In this document: positions 1 to 12,638 of the stretch, piece after piece
Layout of the letters: each line of letters starts with the position of its first letter
Numbering within the stretch: the stretch's first letter is position 1
Origin: Torreya grandis
Taxonomy: Eukaryota; Streptophyta; Pinopsida; Cupressales; Taxaceae
Direction: 5' to 3'
DNA: 64,000 nt
Assembly: GCA_037957365.1 (NCBI GenBank)
Contig: JARHVA010001924.1
Coordinates: forward strand, 1,426,001 to 1,490,000
Made by a program: the position numbers and the translations under genes
Notes under the pieces: model-generated
Seen by the model: the letters and a program-made list of their open reading frames with translations, nothing else
The model's database searches: none
Told to the model about the DNA's origin: nothing

Positions 1-420
1 ATTGTTCAAATTTGAGTTGAAGAACGATGGTTATGAGTTTGGCTTCAAAAATCTAGGCTATCAAACATGATGTTGATGCAACTAGTGTAAAGATTGATGT
101 ATACACGGCCGCCTTCATAAATGGTTTTCTCCCTACATACTCAACCTACTTGGAGTCTTTACGAGCAATCAATCTGTTGAAGACTCTCACTTTTGATCAA
201 TTGGTTGAAAAGATGGCCGAGAGAGAAAAAGCCTTTGGAACAAAGACGAGTCCATAGGAGAAAGTATTTATTATGCTATTCAAAAGGGTATTTGTTCCAA
301 GATTAATGGAAATGATAAAGGCAAAGGGAAAATAAAGGGCAAGATGGCAAATTTGGCAAAAACAATAGTCAACATTTAGGACCAAAACTATAGACTGAAA
401 TGGCTAACTGGTGTCTCTAA
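1..420 (+). pseudogene. Ty1/copia gag remnant (Copia-1, 5' part)
   Basis: This is the C-terminal half of a copia-type gag. With frameshifts allowed, it aligns by eye to the gag of Copia-2 at 32200-33112: shared blocks are 'IKHDVDAT', 'VKIDVYT' and the following 'QLVEKMAEREKAF' type region, ending in a Lys/Gly-rich stretch near 300-390. Gag would form the virus-like particle that packages element RNA. There are several stops and shifts, so it is dead. The element starts before position 1. The coding match stops around 400-430, and the next part of the same element (protease) appears only at about 8862, so the intervening DNA is a nested insertion. The exact break is not resolved. Confidence 0.75.
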
Positions 421-432
421 TCTGTTTTGTGC

Positions 433-3232
433 CTTTGTCTAAGTGTCGTTTGATTGTAGGGAAGGAGAAGGATCAACCTAGCTCGCTATCAAACGTTCGG
501 ACCAAACAACCCTTTTTCCGTCCTGCTGCAATATCGTAGATCAGGAAATAGCGGTTTTGCATAATTTCAGTGATTTCGCCTGTTAATGAGCGATATTGTC
601 TTGATCAAATTTTAACAATTCAGGGACTAGTTTAAACACATATCAAGTACCTGTTCGATCCTCTGTGCATATATTTGGTCTTTGTATATATTTTTATCTT
701 TGTATATGTTTTATTGCATCTTTTTGTTCTTGTTCTGAGTCTAACTGTAAACTTTTAATTGTTTTTCCCTTGACTTGCAATACTGCTGATTGTGAATTGT
801 GATTTCGCAATAAAAATCGTGATATTCCCTGAAAACTCACGGTTTTGCAAAAAACCACGCGGTAACTGGTGCGATTAGTCCTTTTTTGCAAAATTGCGAC
901 TTCATAGTTGCGATATTGTAGAAAATCTGCAATATCGTACTTTTTGGAAGTGATATTGTAGTAGCTAATTGTGTATTTGCGTGTTTGCAGATAGTCACGG
1001 TTTTGCCTTCTGTAGTTGTGATTTTGTTCTTCATTTTTGCCTTCGAAATCGTCTTTTTTTTAGTGCATTTTTAGAGTCAATTTTGGTGAATTTTGAGTCA
1101 CTTCGAGCATTTTGCAAGTCCCAAATTATGTGTCTTTGGGAGTGTTGCCCCTCAACCCCACCCTGTACTACGACAGGGACCTCACTGGGGGCTGCTGCCC
1201 CCAGATCCCCATGTTGTGGCCTCCTCACTCAAAGAAGTTATAGATCCAAATCGCGATTTTTTCAATTTTTATTAAGGCCTATTAGACAAACATTATGTTT
1301 CTTACAGGGGTGAATCTAGTGGCTATTTTGACTTTTTAACATCTTCTTTTGTAGGTCATATTTTGTCTAACGTCTTGTTTTACAGGTCACATTATGTCTT
1401 TGTCTAAAATCTTATCTTGCAGGTCATATTTTGGTCTAATGTCTTATCTTGTAGGTTACCCCTCCAGATTACCAATCAAACTACTAATCATTTTCTTGCA
1501 GGCCATCTATGAAAGATATTTTGACATCTCAAAAGTCATTTTGTTTGATTAAAATTTTTAATTGTTTTAATCACATTGTTTAAATCGTGTTGTCTAAATT
1601 CCTTTGTATATATCTTGTATATCTTTGATCTTGTATATATCTCACATCTAATTAATTAGTTAATTATTCTCTTTTTTGGTCTGCTTGTCTGTCACTCGAA
1701 GGCTATGGTGGTGTATGCTCTCCTCCTTGCGTCCTTTTGGGGATTTTTGAAGGATCAAAAACCACTAATAAACTCTCCCATTTTTTGTTTTTTAGGGGCA
1801 ACGTGTCGTGGAATTGACACCCACACACTTGCTATAGTTTTAGGGGGATAGTGACCGTAGATTTCACCACCACACACTAATCCAAACTCCATGTTTCGGC
1901 GGGGTATAAATATCAAGGACAATTGTCGTTAGGCTAAGTGGTTGACCCTATACAGGGCATCTGTGAAGGAGAAGAGTTAATTCTCTGAACTAGGCATCAG
2001 ACAACACCCTATACGGACTTGGGCCCCATGGTACCTAGCGTATATTGGGACGCCCCTAAAGAGCTCATTCAGCCTAGCATAAGACCTTTCGGTCGTAATA
2101 GGTTACTTGCTACCGGAGTCGGTATCAACTCTCAAGTGATCGTCATGTGCAGATGGGGTTGAGAGGGTTCAGGAGATTCCATAACGGGTCATCGACTTAC
2201 AACCTCACTTGTGAAGCCGTTAGATGGTATAGTCGTCGGGTTACACACCCACAATTAGTTTACTAGTCCTAGGTTTGTGGTTTGCTTGATTTGATGAGTG
2301 TCGTGCTAGACCTGTGTTGTTTGTGAACCAGGTCAGCGTTTTACCCAAACCTATATACACCTATCTAGGTCTTCAAATATCGTCATCTTGTATATCCTTG
2401 TCTCATGATCGTATCATCTCCTTGTACATACCTTTCTTTGTACATTTAAACTTGTCTCATTTTGCATCTCATCCTATCTCTTATCACCCTCTTGTCTTAA
2501 TCCCATCCTAGTCTAGTCGTATCCACAAATCAGTGGTCATATCCCCATCACCTACATATCCTAATTGCGTCTTGTCATCCACATCTTGTCCTAAGTCCAC
2601 TTTATCCATAACTAATCATTTGTCTTGATCTTGTCTTGCCTAGTCACCTTATCAACCTAGTCCTAATCATAGTCCAACCCAAATTCATCCTCTTGTCTAT
2701 ACTAATCCCCCCGTCAAGTCTGAAGTGATACTTTGGCCCTCATCCACGTTGGCAAAAACATTCTTGTCATATCAGGGTCTCCCTCACTAGCTTGCTTGTG
2801 TCTAATCAAGTATGAGTCCTACACGTTATCACAATCCCATCAACTTATTAATCCAATCATCTCATCTTATCTGAGTCAATCATCTCAGTCTTGAGCTAGT
2901 CTTAATTCCTAGTCGAAATCAGTCTCTTGGGTTAGTCTAGCTCCTCGTTGAATCTTAGAGCTTGTCGTAGATCACCTAGTCGAATCCAATCAAAATCATC
3001 AAAGTCTAGCTCAAGTCCTAAATAGGTCAACTTAAATATTGTCCTATCCCGTCAAACATCATATCACATCAGTCAAACGTCTAGTCAAACTTGAAACCAG
3101 ACTAAAACAAGCCTTCGTCCAAATTTGTTCCACATGTCCCATCCTCATCCCTTAGTCTTTCCATTCAATCCCCCGCACTTGCCGATTGGGGCCGGCAAAC
3201 CACATCATCCATAGTTCCTCTCGTCTTCGTCC
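433..3232 (+). mobile_element. Left part of nested insertion in Copia-1 (leader/LTR-like)
   Basis: This non-coding sequence separates the two halves of Copia-1. It holds a TATA-like TATAAATA at 1905-1912 in a GC-richer stretch (1790-2300), then a C/T-rich leader leading into the gag remnant that follows. Repeated 'tgcaatatcgta'-like motifs occur at 520-960. The first 5' base is uncertain: 'TGTTTTGTGCC' at about 433 is a candidate LTR start, but I found no matching second LTR by eye. The 1800-2300 block resembles the 5' region of large Ty3/gypsy elements, which is inference only. Confidence 0.5.
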
Positions 3233-5020
3233 ATGGCATCTAAAACAAAATTGATTAATACCCTGATTGAGCAATGTCTCATCGCCAATAGGGATGTACT
3301 TGTTGAGCACTCCATATAGACTTTGACCCAGTCCATCCAACATTATCTCTAGTCTGCACCCATCCACGTGAGTCCCATTCAAATCCTCCATCCACCAATC
3401 ATAGCCAGTTGTCTACCTCTTCCTACGCTAACAAAGGGAATCCAATCCTGGCCACCTCATCTATTACTAGTCCACCCACCCAGTCACGTCAACAACCATT
3501 TGATCTAAAGTCCAATGCTTCCACATTTAAGTCACGAAGTGAAGAGAGCCCCTATACTTCTCTTCCTATATCCTTAGAAGCCCTCTTCCACCAACTTGCT
3601 GCTGCTAACGTGATGGTCTATCCTCCCATACAACATCTTAATCCTGCCAAGCCTAAGCCCTCTTGATATAAAGCTAACCAATACTGTGCATATCACCGAA
3701 CTTGGGGGCATATCATTAATCGATGTTGTAATTTCCAAAACTACGTCCAAGACCTCATCGACTGTGGTGACATTGAAATTGAAAATGAATCAAATGAGTC
3801 TACATCCCTGGTTGAACAAGAAGAGAAATGCCAAGATCCCATTCTCGATCATGATCAAGCCCTTCCCTTTCCAAACCAAGGTCAAGACAGCACCTCCATC
3901 TTCCATGGTCCCCCCATCTTTGACAAATCTTCCATCGAAGACGAGTTTGTTCCCCATGAGCCTAGTCCTCCCTTCCTTTGCAAGTCATTTCATGGGCCTA
4001 TCCTTGGCAAATCCATTGCCCCTCCATTATCTGCCCCTCACCCATCATTTCAAAGACCCCACATTGAGAGGTCACTTGCGAACACAAAACCCTATACTAG
4101 CAGCATCACATCCTATGCATCAGAGTCGGCATCGGAGTCAATACACGTGTTATCTGCATCAGGATCATGTTCAATACCAATATCTGAATTATATTCCTCA
4201 TCAGAAACATCATCCCTCATAGATATTGCAGTAGATGATGACTATGCTTGTCTTTTTGAGGATACCTCTAATTCATATACCTCTAATAAATCACCAGGCA
4301 TATCTTTTGATCCCAATGGAGATGATGAAGTCACAATAGAGTTCTTGCAAGATTTATTTGTCGAAGATTGTTAGAGTGATTCTGATCCTACCTTGGACAC
4401 GTCTTACAGATAGTCTTAGTGATCATTTTGCTGATCTTGAGGAAATTTTCTCTGATATCAAAACCAGGTCTCCAAGGAATCCCTATGAGGACCATGCTGC
4501 CCCATTACCCCTCATTGACCTCATCATATCATCTCCCCCACTTCCATCCATCATAGACCCCTTTCTTACTATCAATGATCATTTAATCATTGCTCTCCAT
4601 CGGGACAAACAGGGACATACATCGTTGGATCCTCCCTTGAGCAACATAATACATGCCACAAATACAAAGGTCCAAGAATATATTCAAAAAGTCATACATG
4701 ATAATCAAATCATCTTTGATCCCATAAGTCAAAATCAAGAAACATCAAATCCTCGGCCTAATCAAAAAGTGTCTTCCCGTAGTGAAGCCCAAAATCAGGC
4801 ACTAGGGGACAGCCAAAGTCAAAATAATCATTATCTATCAAGCCAAAAATCAATCTCCTCTGGTGAAGCCCAAAATCAGGCACCAAGGGGCAGTCAAAGT
4901 CAAATCCAATCAACAAATCAAAATAATGTCAAAAGAAGTATCAATATGGCCGATAATTCTTCAAATAATCGGATCAAAGAAGAACCACAAAGTCAAAGCG
5001 TCTTGGATCTCCTATAGTCT
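3233..5020 (+). pseudogene. Ty3/gypsy-type gag remnant with CCHC-like knuckle
   Basis: This is a broken gag reading frame. An ATG at 3233 opens a short N-terminal piece that hits a stop at about 3320. From 3409 to 4374 one frame is open apart from a single TGA at 3664-3666. After a +1 shift it continues at 4358-5017, where the protein is rich in Ser, Asn and Gln. The diagnostic motif is at 3685-3726: C-x2-H-x4-GH-x4-C ('CAYHRTWGHIINRC') followed by a 'QDLID' helix. This is the knuckle variant common in plant Ty3/gypsy gags. A short Gln/Asn-rich unit ('EAQNQA') is repeated in the C-terminal part. No protease, reverse transcriptase or integrase follows, so the element is non-autonomous or heavily deleted. 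Confidence 0.65.
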
Positions 5021-5598
5021 TCTGTCAATTGGCACCAATCAAATACAAAATGGCCAACATCTCCAACGATGTATGCGGTTGCTAGTCCCACTTCCCAGTC
5101 ACCTATCACACCTCCCTATCGCTATCCTATTTTCCATTCAAATCTAATACACCTCCATCAACATCATGATTTGATCCAATCCATACCTCCCATCACCTTC
5201 TCGGGAAATATTGTCTCTCATAGGGATGACGAAGATACTTAGCCTAGATATCTGGAGGGGTCACAACCAAAAGAATCAATGAATGTCACAAGGACAGTAA
5301 TACATCTCGTGGCGATGACGTGATCCTAGCATCACACGTCTCCAGAACAGGTGTTGGTTGAAGATCATGAAAATATCTGCATCTTGCATCTTGCCCACCT
5401 CTAATAAATTGAGATGCACAAAAAGTCAGAAAAATAAATAAGAAAATAAAATAAAAAAAGGAAAAAAATAAAATACAATTAAAAGTCATTTGTCCAATAG
5501 TGAAAACCAGTTTTCTAGCGCCTTGGGCAAGTACCATGATGAAAAATGGTTTTTGACGTCATGGTAAAATAATTTATTGTCCGCATTGTACCTCAAAA

Positions 5599-5614
5599 CT
5601 TGGGGGCAAAATCC
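5599..5614 (+). other. Polypurine-tract-like site after the gag remnant
   Basis: 'CTTGGGGGCAAAATCC' lies about 580 bp after the end of the gag remnant, past an A-rich stretch at 5410-5480. A G-run of this kind just before a 3' LTR is typical of plant Ty3/gypsy elements. No TG is adjacent, so the LTR start is not proven. Confidence 0.35.
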
Positions 5615-8600
5615 ATTCGTTTCATATCCCTTGTCAAACCCCTCCATGTCATCCATATTTATCTTATCCTTTTGGTCCATTGTACCTACCCATCATCTAC
5701 CATCTTGCATACTATTATGTCTATCATTCCTTCCCATCTTGACCTTTGTCAGGACGAGGAAGGTGTCTTGAGAAATGTTCTAGAATCATCTTGGCATATC
5801 CTCTAATGGATACTCAGGAAACTAATCATCTAGTTCCTTCACGATGTGGTCATTGGTGAACCCTAGTCTATTCTTCCTTGGTCCTCATCTCCTTTTCAGC
5901 ATCCCTCTTATCCTTTTGTCATCCCATCCATTATTCCATCCATCCTCATCTTGGTTACTATGCTTGGCATTCCCTTTGCTAGTAACCCCATTTGTATAGT
6001 GTACATACATATTCCAAAAAGCCCTAAAAATTCTAAAATCCACAAAATCCAAAAACATCTAAGTTGTCTTATTTTATGTAGTCTTGTCCTATGTCCTAAC
6101 TGTCCCTGTCATCCTACCTAAAGTCTTATCCGTCTTATCTTGTGTCATCTCACTTTGTCCCAACACCCTAGTCATCTTGTCCTATGTCTTCAGCAGCCTT
6201 ATCCTAATCCAAGTCCTTAGTCTACTCCAAGTCGATACTTTGTCCCAGTTCCTATCCTTAATCCACATTCACATCATGATCACCCTAGTCCAACTCATCA
6301 CCCAATCAATTCTTCCATTGACTCTAATCAGGGCAATCGATAAGACACATATGTCTATATATGATACTTGTGTATGCTACTTGTATGCTCTGTGTTGTTT
6401 GACTTGATTGTCTAATGTTTCATTTGTTTGTCTATGTTTCTTTTTAGTCTTGTGTCGTATATCTTTTTGTCTAGTGGGCAATGAACGAGGATGCTATGAT
6501 GACAACAAAAAGCTATAATAATGCTTTTAGGTGCCCTCGATGATGCAAAGTTCGCTATTTGACCACACTCTTTGGCACGTCCTCTTGGTCATACTTATAT
6601 CATGGGGCATATTGCCTAGTGCTACATTTACATTGGATTGCTTAGACTATGATGAGCCTTATTACAACAATGATGGCTTAATCATCCCATCATCTAGTAG
6701 ATCATCTTAGCTCACTCATCCAATATCCAATCATTCCTCCGAGTCCCTTTTATCATCACGTTTATACCTCTAGTCAATCATCTATCATCTCTCTAGTCAT
6801 CAACATCTCAACATCTAACATCTCATCTCCCATGTAGTCCTCTATCTTCATGACTAACATCTTAGTCACATCATCTATCTAACAACTAACATAACCGACA
6901 ATCTTCATCACCCTAATATCATAATCCATCATCGTCATCATCATCCTCTAGTCTATCTCGCCATCCTATCATCTTGTCTGGACTACATTGGCCTAAGGTC
7001 TTTTCAAACTATGTAGGTTGCATTTAGTCATATATCATGTCTAAGGTCAGTTCAGACACTCTCTCCTCTTTCCCCATCATTTGTTGTCACATTTATCTTG
7101 TCTTTCATCATCCTCAAGTCTTGCATCAATCAAATCCTTGAGCTATAATATCATTCATTAATTAATCAATCACCATCCTTGCAATCATCTCTCTAATCTT
7201 TTTCATCAATCGTCCACACTTGTCGATTGGGCCCGACATATCACAACATCCATCTGTTTTTCCATCAGTCATCCATTATCATTGATTGGTCAATTCATCA
7301 TTTAAAGTTTATAGTTTCCTCTCGCAATTGGGGCATGAACAGAACTGTAACTTTATCATCGCTCCCTTGCATGTGTCCTTGCTAGGGGCATCGTTGTTAT
7401 TAATTTGCATTGTGGCTCATTGCTTTGATGCAACATAGTCTAATTCTTCCCCTTCTTATTTTGGTCACTCAATCTTATTATTTTTTTCATCTCCTTCATC
7501 ATATCACTCGACTTCAACTTTGAGCCACACTTATCATTAATCTCAACAAATCATTGTCTTATCTTGGCCTACAACTCTCCCTTGCATGCGTCCTTGCTTG
7601 AGATACGTCGCAAGCTTGTAGCCCTTTTTATCATCATCACGTTACAGTTGATTCCCCCTTGGGATGTGTAGACAACCGTCACACAGTCGTTTCCACTCCT
7701 TGTGCATGTCTTTGCAAAGGGAATCATCAATTTATAGCTCATTGCTCAGGTTGAGTTAATCTTCTTTATTGTCTATCTCACATCCAACATCCCATCCCCT
7801 TATCTATTTGTCGCATCCCACCCCTTGCTTCCTCTTTCAAGTGGCCATCCGTCTCATTCTTCCCCGCATGTCCCCTCGAGGGGGCATCACACCCACTAAC
7901 ATCATGAACTAACATTCATCCATTAAATGGTTTTTCTTTCAAAGACCATTACTCCTACTTCGTCCACTCGCACTACCCTTTCAAAGAGGGGCAAACTATA
8001 TGCACCTAAATTCGTTCGCTTCATTTATCGCCATTGATATTACTATTAGTTGACATTAATTCTGCTCATCTCATTTATCCTCTCAAATTCTATCCAAATA
8101 TAACCCCTTCTAGCCGTTTATTTAACATCTCCTTCATTCTTCTTTATCACACTAACCTTATTCCTATCCCACCAATCTATTAATACTTATAATCATCTCT
8201 TAATCTTATCTTAATCCCACTTATCCATTATTTGGGAAGTTAAAATTCTCATGACCCACCTGCTTACCTACCCTAGCCTATTCCCAGGCTCTTCTACATC
8301 CCTAGTCCCTAATTGCCTACCTAATCCCTATCATAATCTCCTAATTGTAATTAGTTCCTAAGAGGATTCTAGAATACTCCAATTCTAGAATCCCCTTTAA
8401 TTTGATCCCTTTTCTTTAGAAGCCTCTATTCTGGAGGCTTTTAAGGAATTTTTAATTCCTTGGAAATTCCTCCACCCTTGATCCTCATGGCCCAACTTTG
8501 AATGGTGACCATTGATCTTCCCTCCTTCCTCCTATTTAAACAAGCCACTCCCCCATGGCCAAACTAATCAACAACCACATGATCAATTCATGAATCCATC

Positions 8601-8850
8601 CAAATCTCTTGAATCAAGCTATTATAATGCTACAAATCTGAGTCTATTATAAGCAAATATTCATTTTTAATCCTTTAGTCTTTTTATTGTTTAATCTTGG
8701 TTTGGAGCAATTAGCTTTAGGATTTGAATGTTGCTATGAATCTTCATTTATGTTTGTATTTTTATTCTAATGGTTCTAGATCTCAATTGTTAGTTTGATA
8801 TTTTGGGTGTTTTAATGTAATTGCACAATCAAATCCAATAGCTCAAAATT
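5615..8850 (+). mobile_element. Right part of nested insertion: pyrimidine-rich, 3' LTR-like
   Basis: There are no coding features. The + strand is strongly C/T-biased ('catcctatc', 'cttgtc' words throughout), as is 2300-3150. A TATA-like TATTTAAA at 8533-8540 followed by about 300 bp of T-rich sequence looks like the U3/R/U5 part of a 3' LTR, with a possible terminal 'TTGCACA' near 8822-8828. A motif near 7210-7250 ('CGATTGGGCCCGACA') resembles one at 3180-3200. Copia-1 resumes by 8862. LTR borders and target duplication were not resolved. Confidence 0.45.
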
Positions 8851-8861
8851 TCATTTACACT

Positions 8862-11800
8862 AGGCACTGGGGCTACACAACATATGACTTTCTGAAGGGA
8901 CTTCTTTGAGGAGTTTCATAAATAAATTTGTCGTCCAGTATATTTGACAGATAAAACAAGTCTACAACGTCAAGGCAAAGGTTCAATTTGACTCAGTCAC
9001 TAGGATTTCCAAAATTCATTCTCCACAATGTCCTATGCCTTCTTCAATTGAAAAGAAGCTTGTTGTCTCTAGTGCTCATTTGACAACAAGGTGATTCCAT
9101 TTTTCTGGATGATAGAGAGGTGAAGGTCACAAGAAAATGTGACAATATAGTGGTTTTGATTGGATATGAGAAGGCAAATTGCTAAAACTTAGGGGTGAGC
9201 ACTTAGTTCCAAGAAATTTTGCTTATCTCACTGAATAAGAAATGCTATCAAGTCTTCTTTGGCATGCCAGATTTGGGCATATTCACTATGAGAACATTCG
9301 CACAATGCAAAAGAATGGTGCTGTAGGCTTGCCAATACTACCCCAAAATATCGAAAAATGTGAAGTTTGCATATTGGTTAAACATGGAAGGGAACTATTT
9401 CAAAGGGCAAAATGGAAAGCCGATAGGAAATTATAGTTGGTTCACTCTGATTTGTGTTCTCTGCCAATTCTTTTAGTTGGTGGTCATGAGTACTTCATGT
9501 TGTTCATTGATCACTACAACAGAATGACCCGGATCTACTTTTTGAAGAAAAAATCATAAGCCTTTGAAACTTTTCAAAAGTTTTGAACAATAGCTGAAAA
9601 TGAAGTTCAATTCCGCATTGGGACACTCAAGACTAACAATGGTGGTGAATTCATGTCAAAGGTGTTTGAAGTCCATCTCAAGCAAGATGGGATCAAACAT
9701 CAACTCATAGTCCTTTACACTTATCAACGAAATGGAGTAGTTGATCAGATGAACAAAACTGTGATGAACATTGTTCGAGCAATGTTGTATTTCAAAGGGG
9801 TCAATTGGTATTTTTGGCAGAAGTGTCTCAAACAACAGTGTATTTCCACAACATTTCACCATCAACAACCCTTCAAATGGAGACTTCATATAAAGTCTGA
9901 CGTGGTCATCTCCTTTCAGTGTGACATCTTCGGGTTTTCAAATCCACTTGTTACACATTGATTTCCAAGGAGAAAAGGATTAATAGCCACGGGTGTCGTA
10001 AATGTATCCATATATTTAGAATCCTCAAAGGCATACAAACTATATAATGAGAACAAGAAATTTCTTGTCGCAAGAGATGATGTCTTTTGTGAAACTACAA
10101 AGGACACAAGCATCAATCGATAATTGAATTGACTTAAGAAATATGCTAAATTTAATGTTTTCAAAAAGATTGATAAGGAGGTTCCAAATAGTGAAGGGCG
10201 AACTTGTATTTGGCAAACAGTTGACTCTAGCGACTCCTGTAATTGAAAACGACACTCCCCTTGTGGAAGAAAGTGAAGGAGCTTCAAATCAAGAAAATGA
10301 GGCACTAGTGATTCCACAAGCTATTCACAAAAAGATACCAAAATGGACCGAAGAGACATTGAAAGATGTTAGACCTGATGAGGCTGGACAAACATGCACT
10401 CAAAGTGCACATATAGTCACACAACACTCAGACAAGTTCCTAGATGAAATACAATATAAGATATAAAAACTTACCTTTAGAGACCTTACAGAAGAAGAAA
10501 CCAACATTGCTTTTGACATGGAACTTACTTCCTTCAAACAAGTTTAAAAACTTGATGCATGGAGAAAATTATTGAAGAGTGAGTATGATGCATTGGTAAA
10601 AAATTGAACTTGGGAACTGGTTGATCCTCCAATCGGCTATAAACCCATTGGTTGCAAGTGGGTCATTTGAAATAAACACAAAGCAACCGGCTCACTTGAC
10701 AAACACAAAGCAAGGCTTGTCGCAAAGGGATTTGCTAAAAATGAAGGGATATACTCCAATAAAACTTTTGCATCAACAACAAAATGGAACTACCATTCGA
10801 ACTTTGTTGGCTTTCGCAACACAAAACATATGGAAGGTTCATAAAATGGACGTAAAAACTGCATTTTTGAATGGTGATCTCAAAGAAACAGTGTACATGA
10901 CTCAACCAGAAGGTTTTGCAGTGGATGGCCAAGAGCACAAAGTTTGCAAGCTAAAAAAAATATTGTATGATTTGAAACAAGTTTTAAGAGCATGGTACGA
11001 AAAACTCATTGCGCACCCCTTGAACATGAATTTCAAACGTTTTGAGTTTGAAGACGCAATTTTTTTTGTCAAATCAATTGATAAGACAATTGTATTTCTA
11101 GTGGAGTATGTGTAGGATTTGCTCATCATTACAAAAATCAAAGCAGAGTTGATGAAAGGCTTTGAAATGACAGATTTGGGTTATCTTCATTAGTATTTGG
11201 GTATTTAAGTGATTTAAAAATTAAAGTATATCTTCATCACTCAATAAAAATATATTGGTGAAATTCTAACAAATTAGGAACGAAAGATTGTAAGCATCTC
11301 AATATGCCCATTGAATGAAATCTGAAATTGACATTAGAAGATACCACATATTTGGTAGATGCCACTAAATACAAACAACTCATTGGAAGTTTGAGCTATG
11401 TGATCACAACTAGACCAAATATTTCTTTTGGTGTTGATGTACTTTCTCGATTCATGCAACAACCTAGAGAAAGTCACTAGGTAGCAATAAAAAGAGTCTT
11501 TCGATATCTAAGAGGAACACATGGGCTCAAATACTTAAGGGTAGTAGACTTCAAATTGATTGGATATCTAGATTTTGACTATGTTGGTGACTTTGAAGAT
11601 GAGAAATCTACTTTGGGTTTCTTGATGAATTTGGAAACAATTGTTAGTTGGAAGTAGAAAAAGCAATCAGTATTGGCATTTTCTTCAGCAAAAACATAAT
11701 ACATGGTAGCTTTAGAGGCAACTGGAGAAATTTTGTGGCTCATAAGGGTTCTTTCAGGGTTGCAAGAGCATGTTTCGTCAACCCCACTCATGGTTGACAA

Positions 11801-11995
11801 CACATCAGCAATTCAAATGATGAATAATCTAGTCTTTCACGATCGAATGAAGCACTTCAACATCAAATTTCATTTGATTCGGCATTATGTGAAAGGTGGC
11901 AGTTTAAAATTACTACATCGTCTATTGTAGAGCAACCAACACTACAGACATCTTGACAAAAGTTTAGAGGCATGCTTGGGCTTACAATAACCCCT
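8862..11995 (+). pseudogene. Ty1/copia pol remnant (Copia-1): PR-IN-RT-RNaseH
   Basis: This is the rest of the Copia-1 polyprotein, with many stops and shifts. In order: protease near 8862-8985, where the active-site Asp-Thr-Gly reads Gly-Thr-Gly. GAG-pre-integrase follows at about 9240-9430 ('WHARFGHIHYENI', CxxC 'CEVC'). The integrase core at about 9440-10000 has 'VHSDL', 'FIDHYNRMT' and 'NNGGEF'. Reverse transcriptase spans about 10600-11200 ('PIGCKWV', 'VARLVAKGF'-like, 'MDVKTAFLNGDL'). RNase H lies at about 11540-11940 ('VDNTSAIQMMNN'). The order PR-IN-RT-RH defines Ty1/copia. The catalytic YVDD is YV-stop-D (TAG at 11113-11115). This element cannot move by itself. Confidence 0.85.
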
Positions 11996-12153
11996 ACAAA
12001 TTAAGGGAGAATGTAATATTATTGTATATAATATTATTTAAACCTCTCTTGGACAAAAAAAAATTGAAAAGTTTAGAGGCATGCTTGGGCTTACAATAAC
12101 CCCTACAAATTAAGGGGGAATGTAATATTATTGTATATAATATTATTTAAACC
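11958..12153 (+). repeat. 109-bp tandem duplication across PPT and LTR edge
   Basis: Two near-identical copies with a 109-bp period ('gtttagagg' at 11962 and 12071; 'TGTAATATT' at 12012 and 12121). Each carries the end of the RNase H region, the polypurine tract (AATTAAGGGAGAA at 11999-12011; AATTAAGGGGGAA at 12108-12120) and the first bases of the 3' LTR. The element therefore has two potential LTR start points, of which only the second leads into a full LTR. Confidence 0.85.
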
Positions 12154-12362
12154 TAAGTATAATATGTAGGAGAGCTTTTGTCTCATAGTAGTAGATGAAT
12201 AGATTACATAGGAATATGAATAGTCTTCATAGAAGGTGAAATGAATAGCCATATTGTGGCTATAAGTATTTTTAATCTTTCTTCATAAATGTAATTTGAA
12301 TACAATTTTGGATTGCACCAAAATTCATGTTTTTTTGTCATTTCATTATTCCTGGCTTGACA
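12121..12362 (+). mobile_element. 3' LTR of Copia-1
   Basis: This 242-bp LTR starts TGTAATATTATTG directly after the polypurine tract and ends CTTGACA at 12362. It shares the start (TGTAA.AATATTG / TGTAATATTATTG), the internal 'AATTTGAATACAATTTTG'-like stretch and the CTTGACA end with the 225-bp LTRs of Copia-2, so both belong to one short-LTR copia family. The 5' partner lies left of the window, so the target duplication cannot be checked. Confidence 0.8.
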
Positions 12363-12496
12363 AACTAAAGAAATAACATGGAAGAACAAGCCATACTCTT
12401 CTTTGGATTGAAGTGGGAAACAAGCCAACAAGCTTTTGGGTTGCATAGATGATTGTGTACAGCTTTGAACTAAGATGTAGAAGACTGAGGGTAACT

Positions 12497-12638
12497 CTTC
12501 TGCCAAAATCTACTTGGGACTTGCACTTTGCCCTTTTTATACATTTATGATTTCAGGGCCTAGCATTCTTCTGCCAAAATCTACTTGGGACTTGCACTTT
12601 GCCCTTTTTATACATTTATGATTTCAGGGCCTAGCATT
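12497..12638. repeat. Two identical 71-bp tandem copies
   Basis: Copies at 12497-12567 and 12568-12638 look identical by eye, beginning CTTCTGCCAAAATC and ending CTAGCATT. Lack of divergence indicates a recent duplication in EMC10 intron DNA. No coding content. Confidence 0.9.

Noticed and set aside
3180..7250. Similar words near 3180 and 7215 ('CGATTGGG.C.G.CA') as possible LTR copies.
   Set aside because: Similarity covers only about 40 bp and does not extend; not enough to call paired LTRs.
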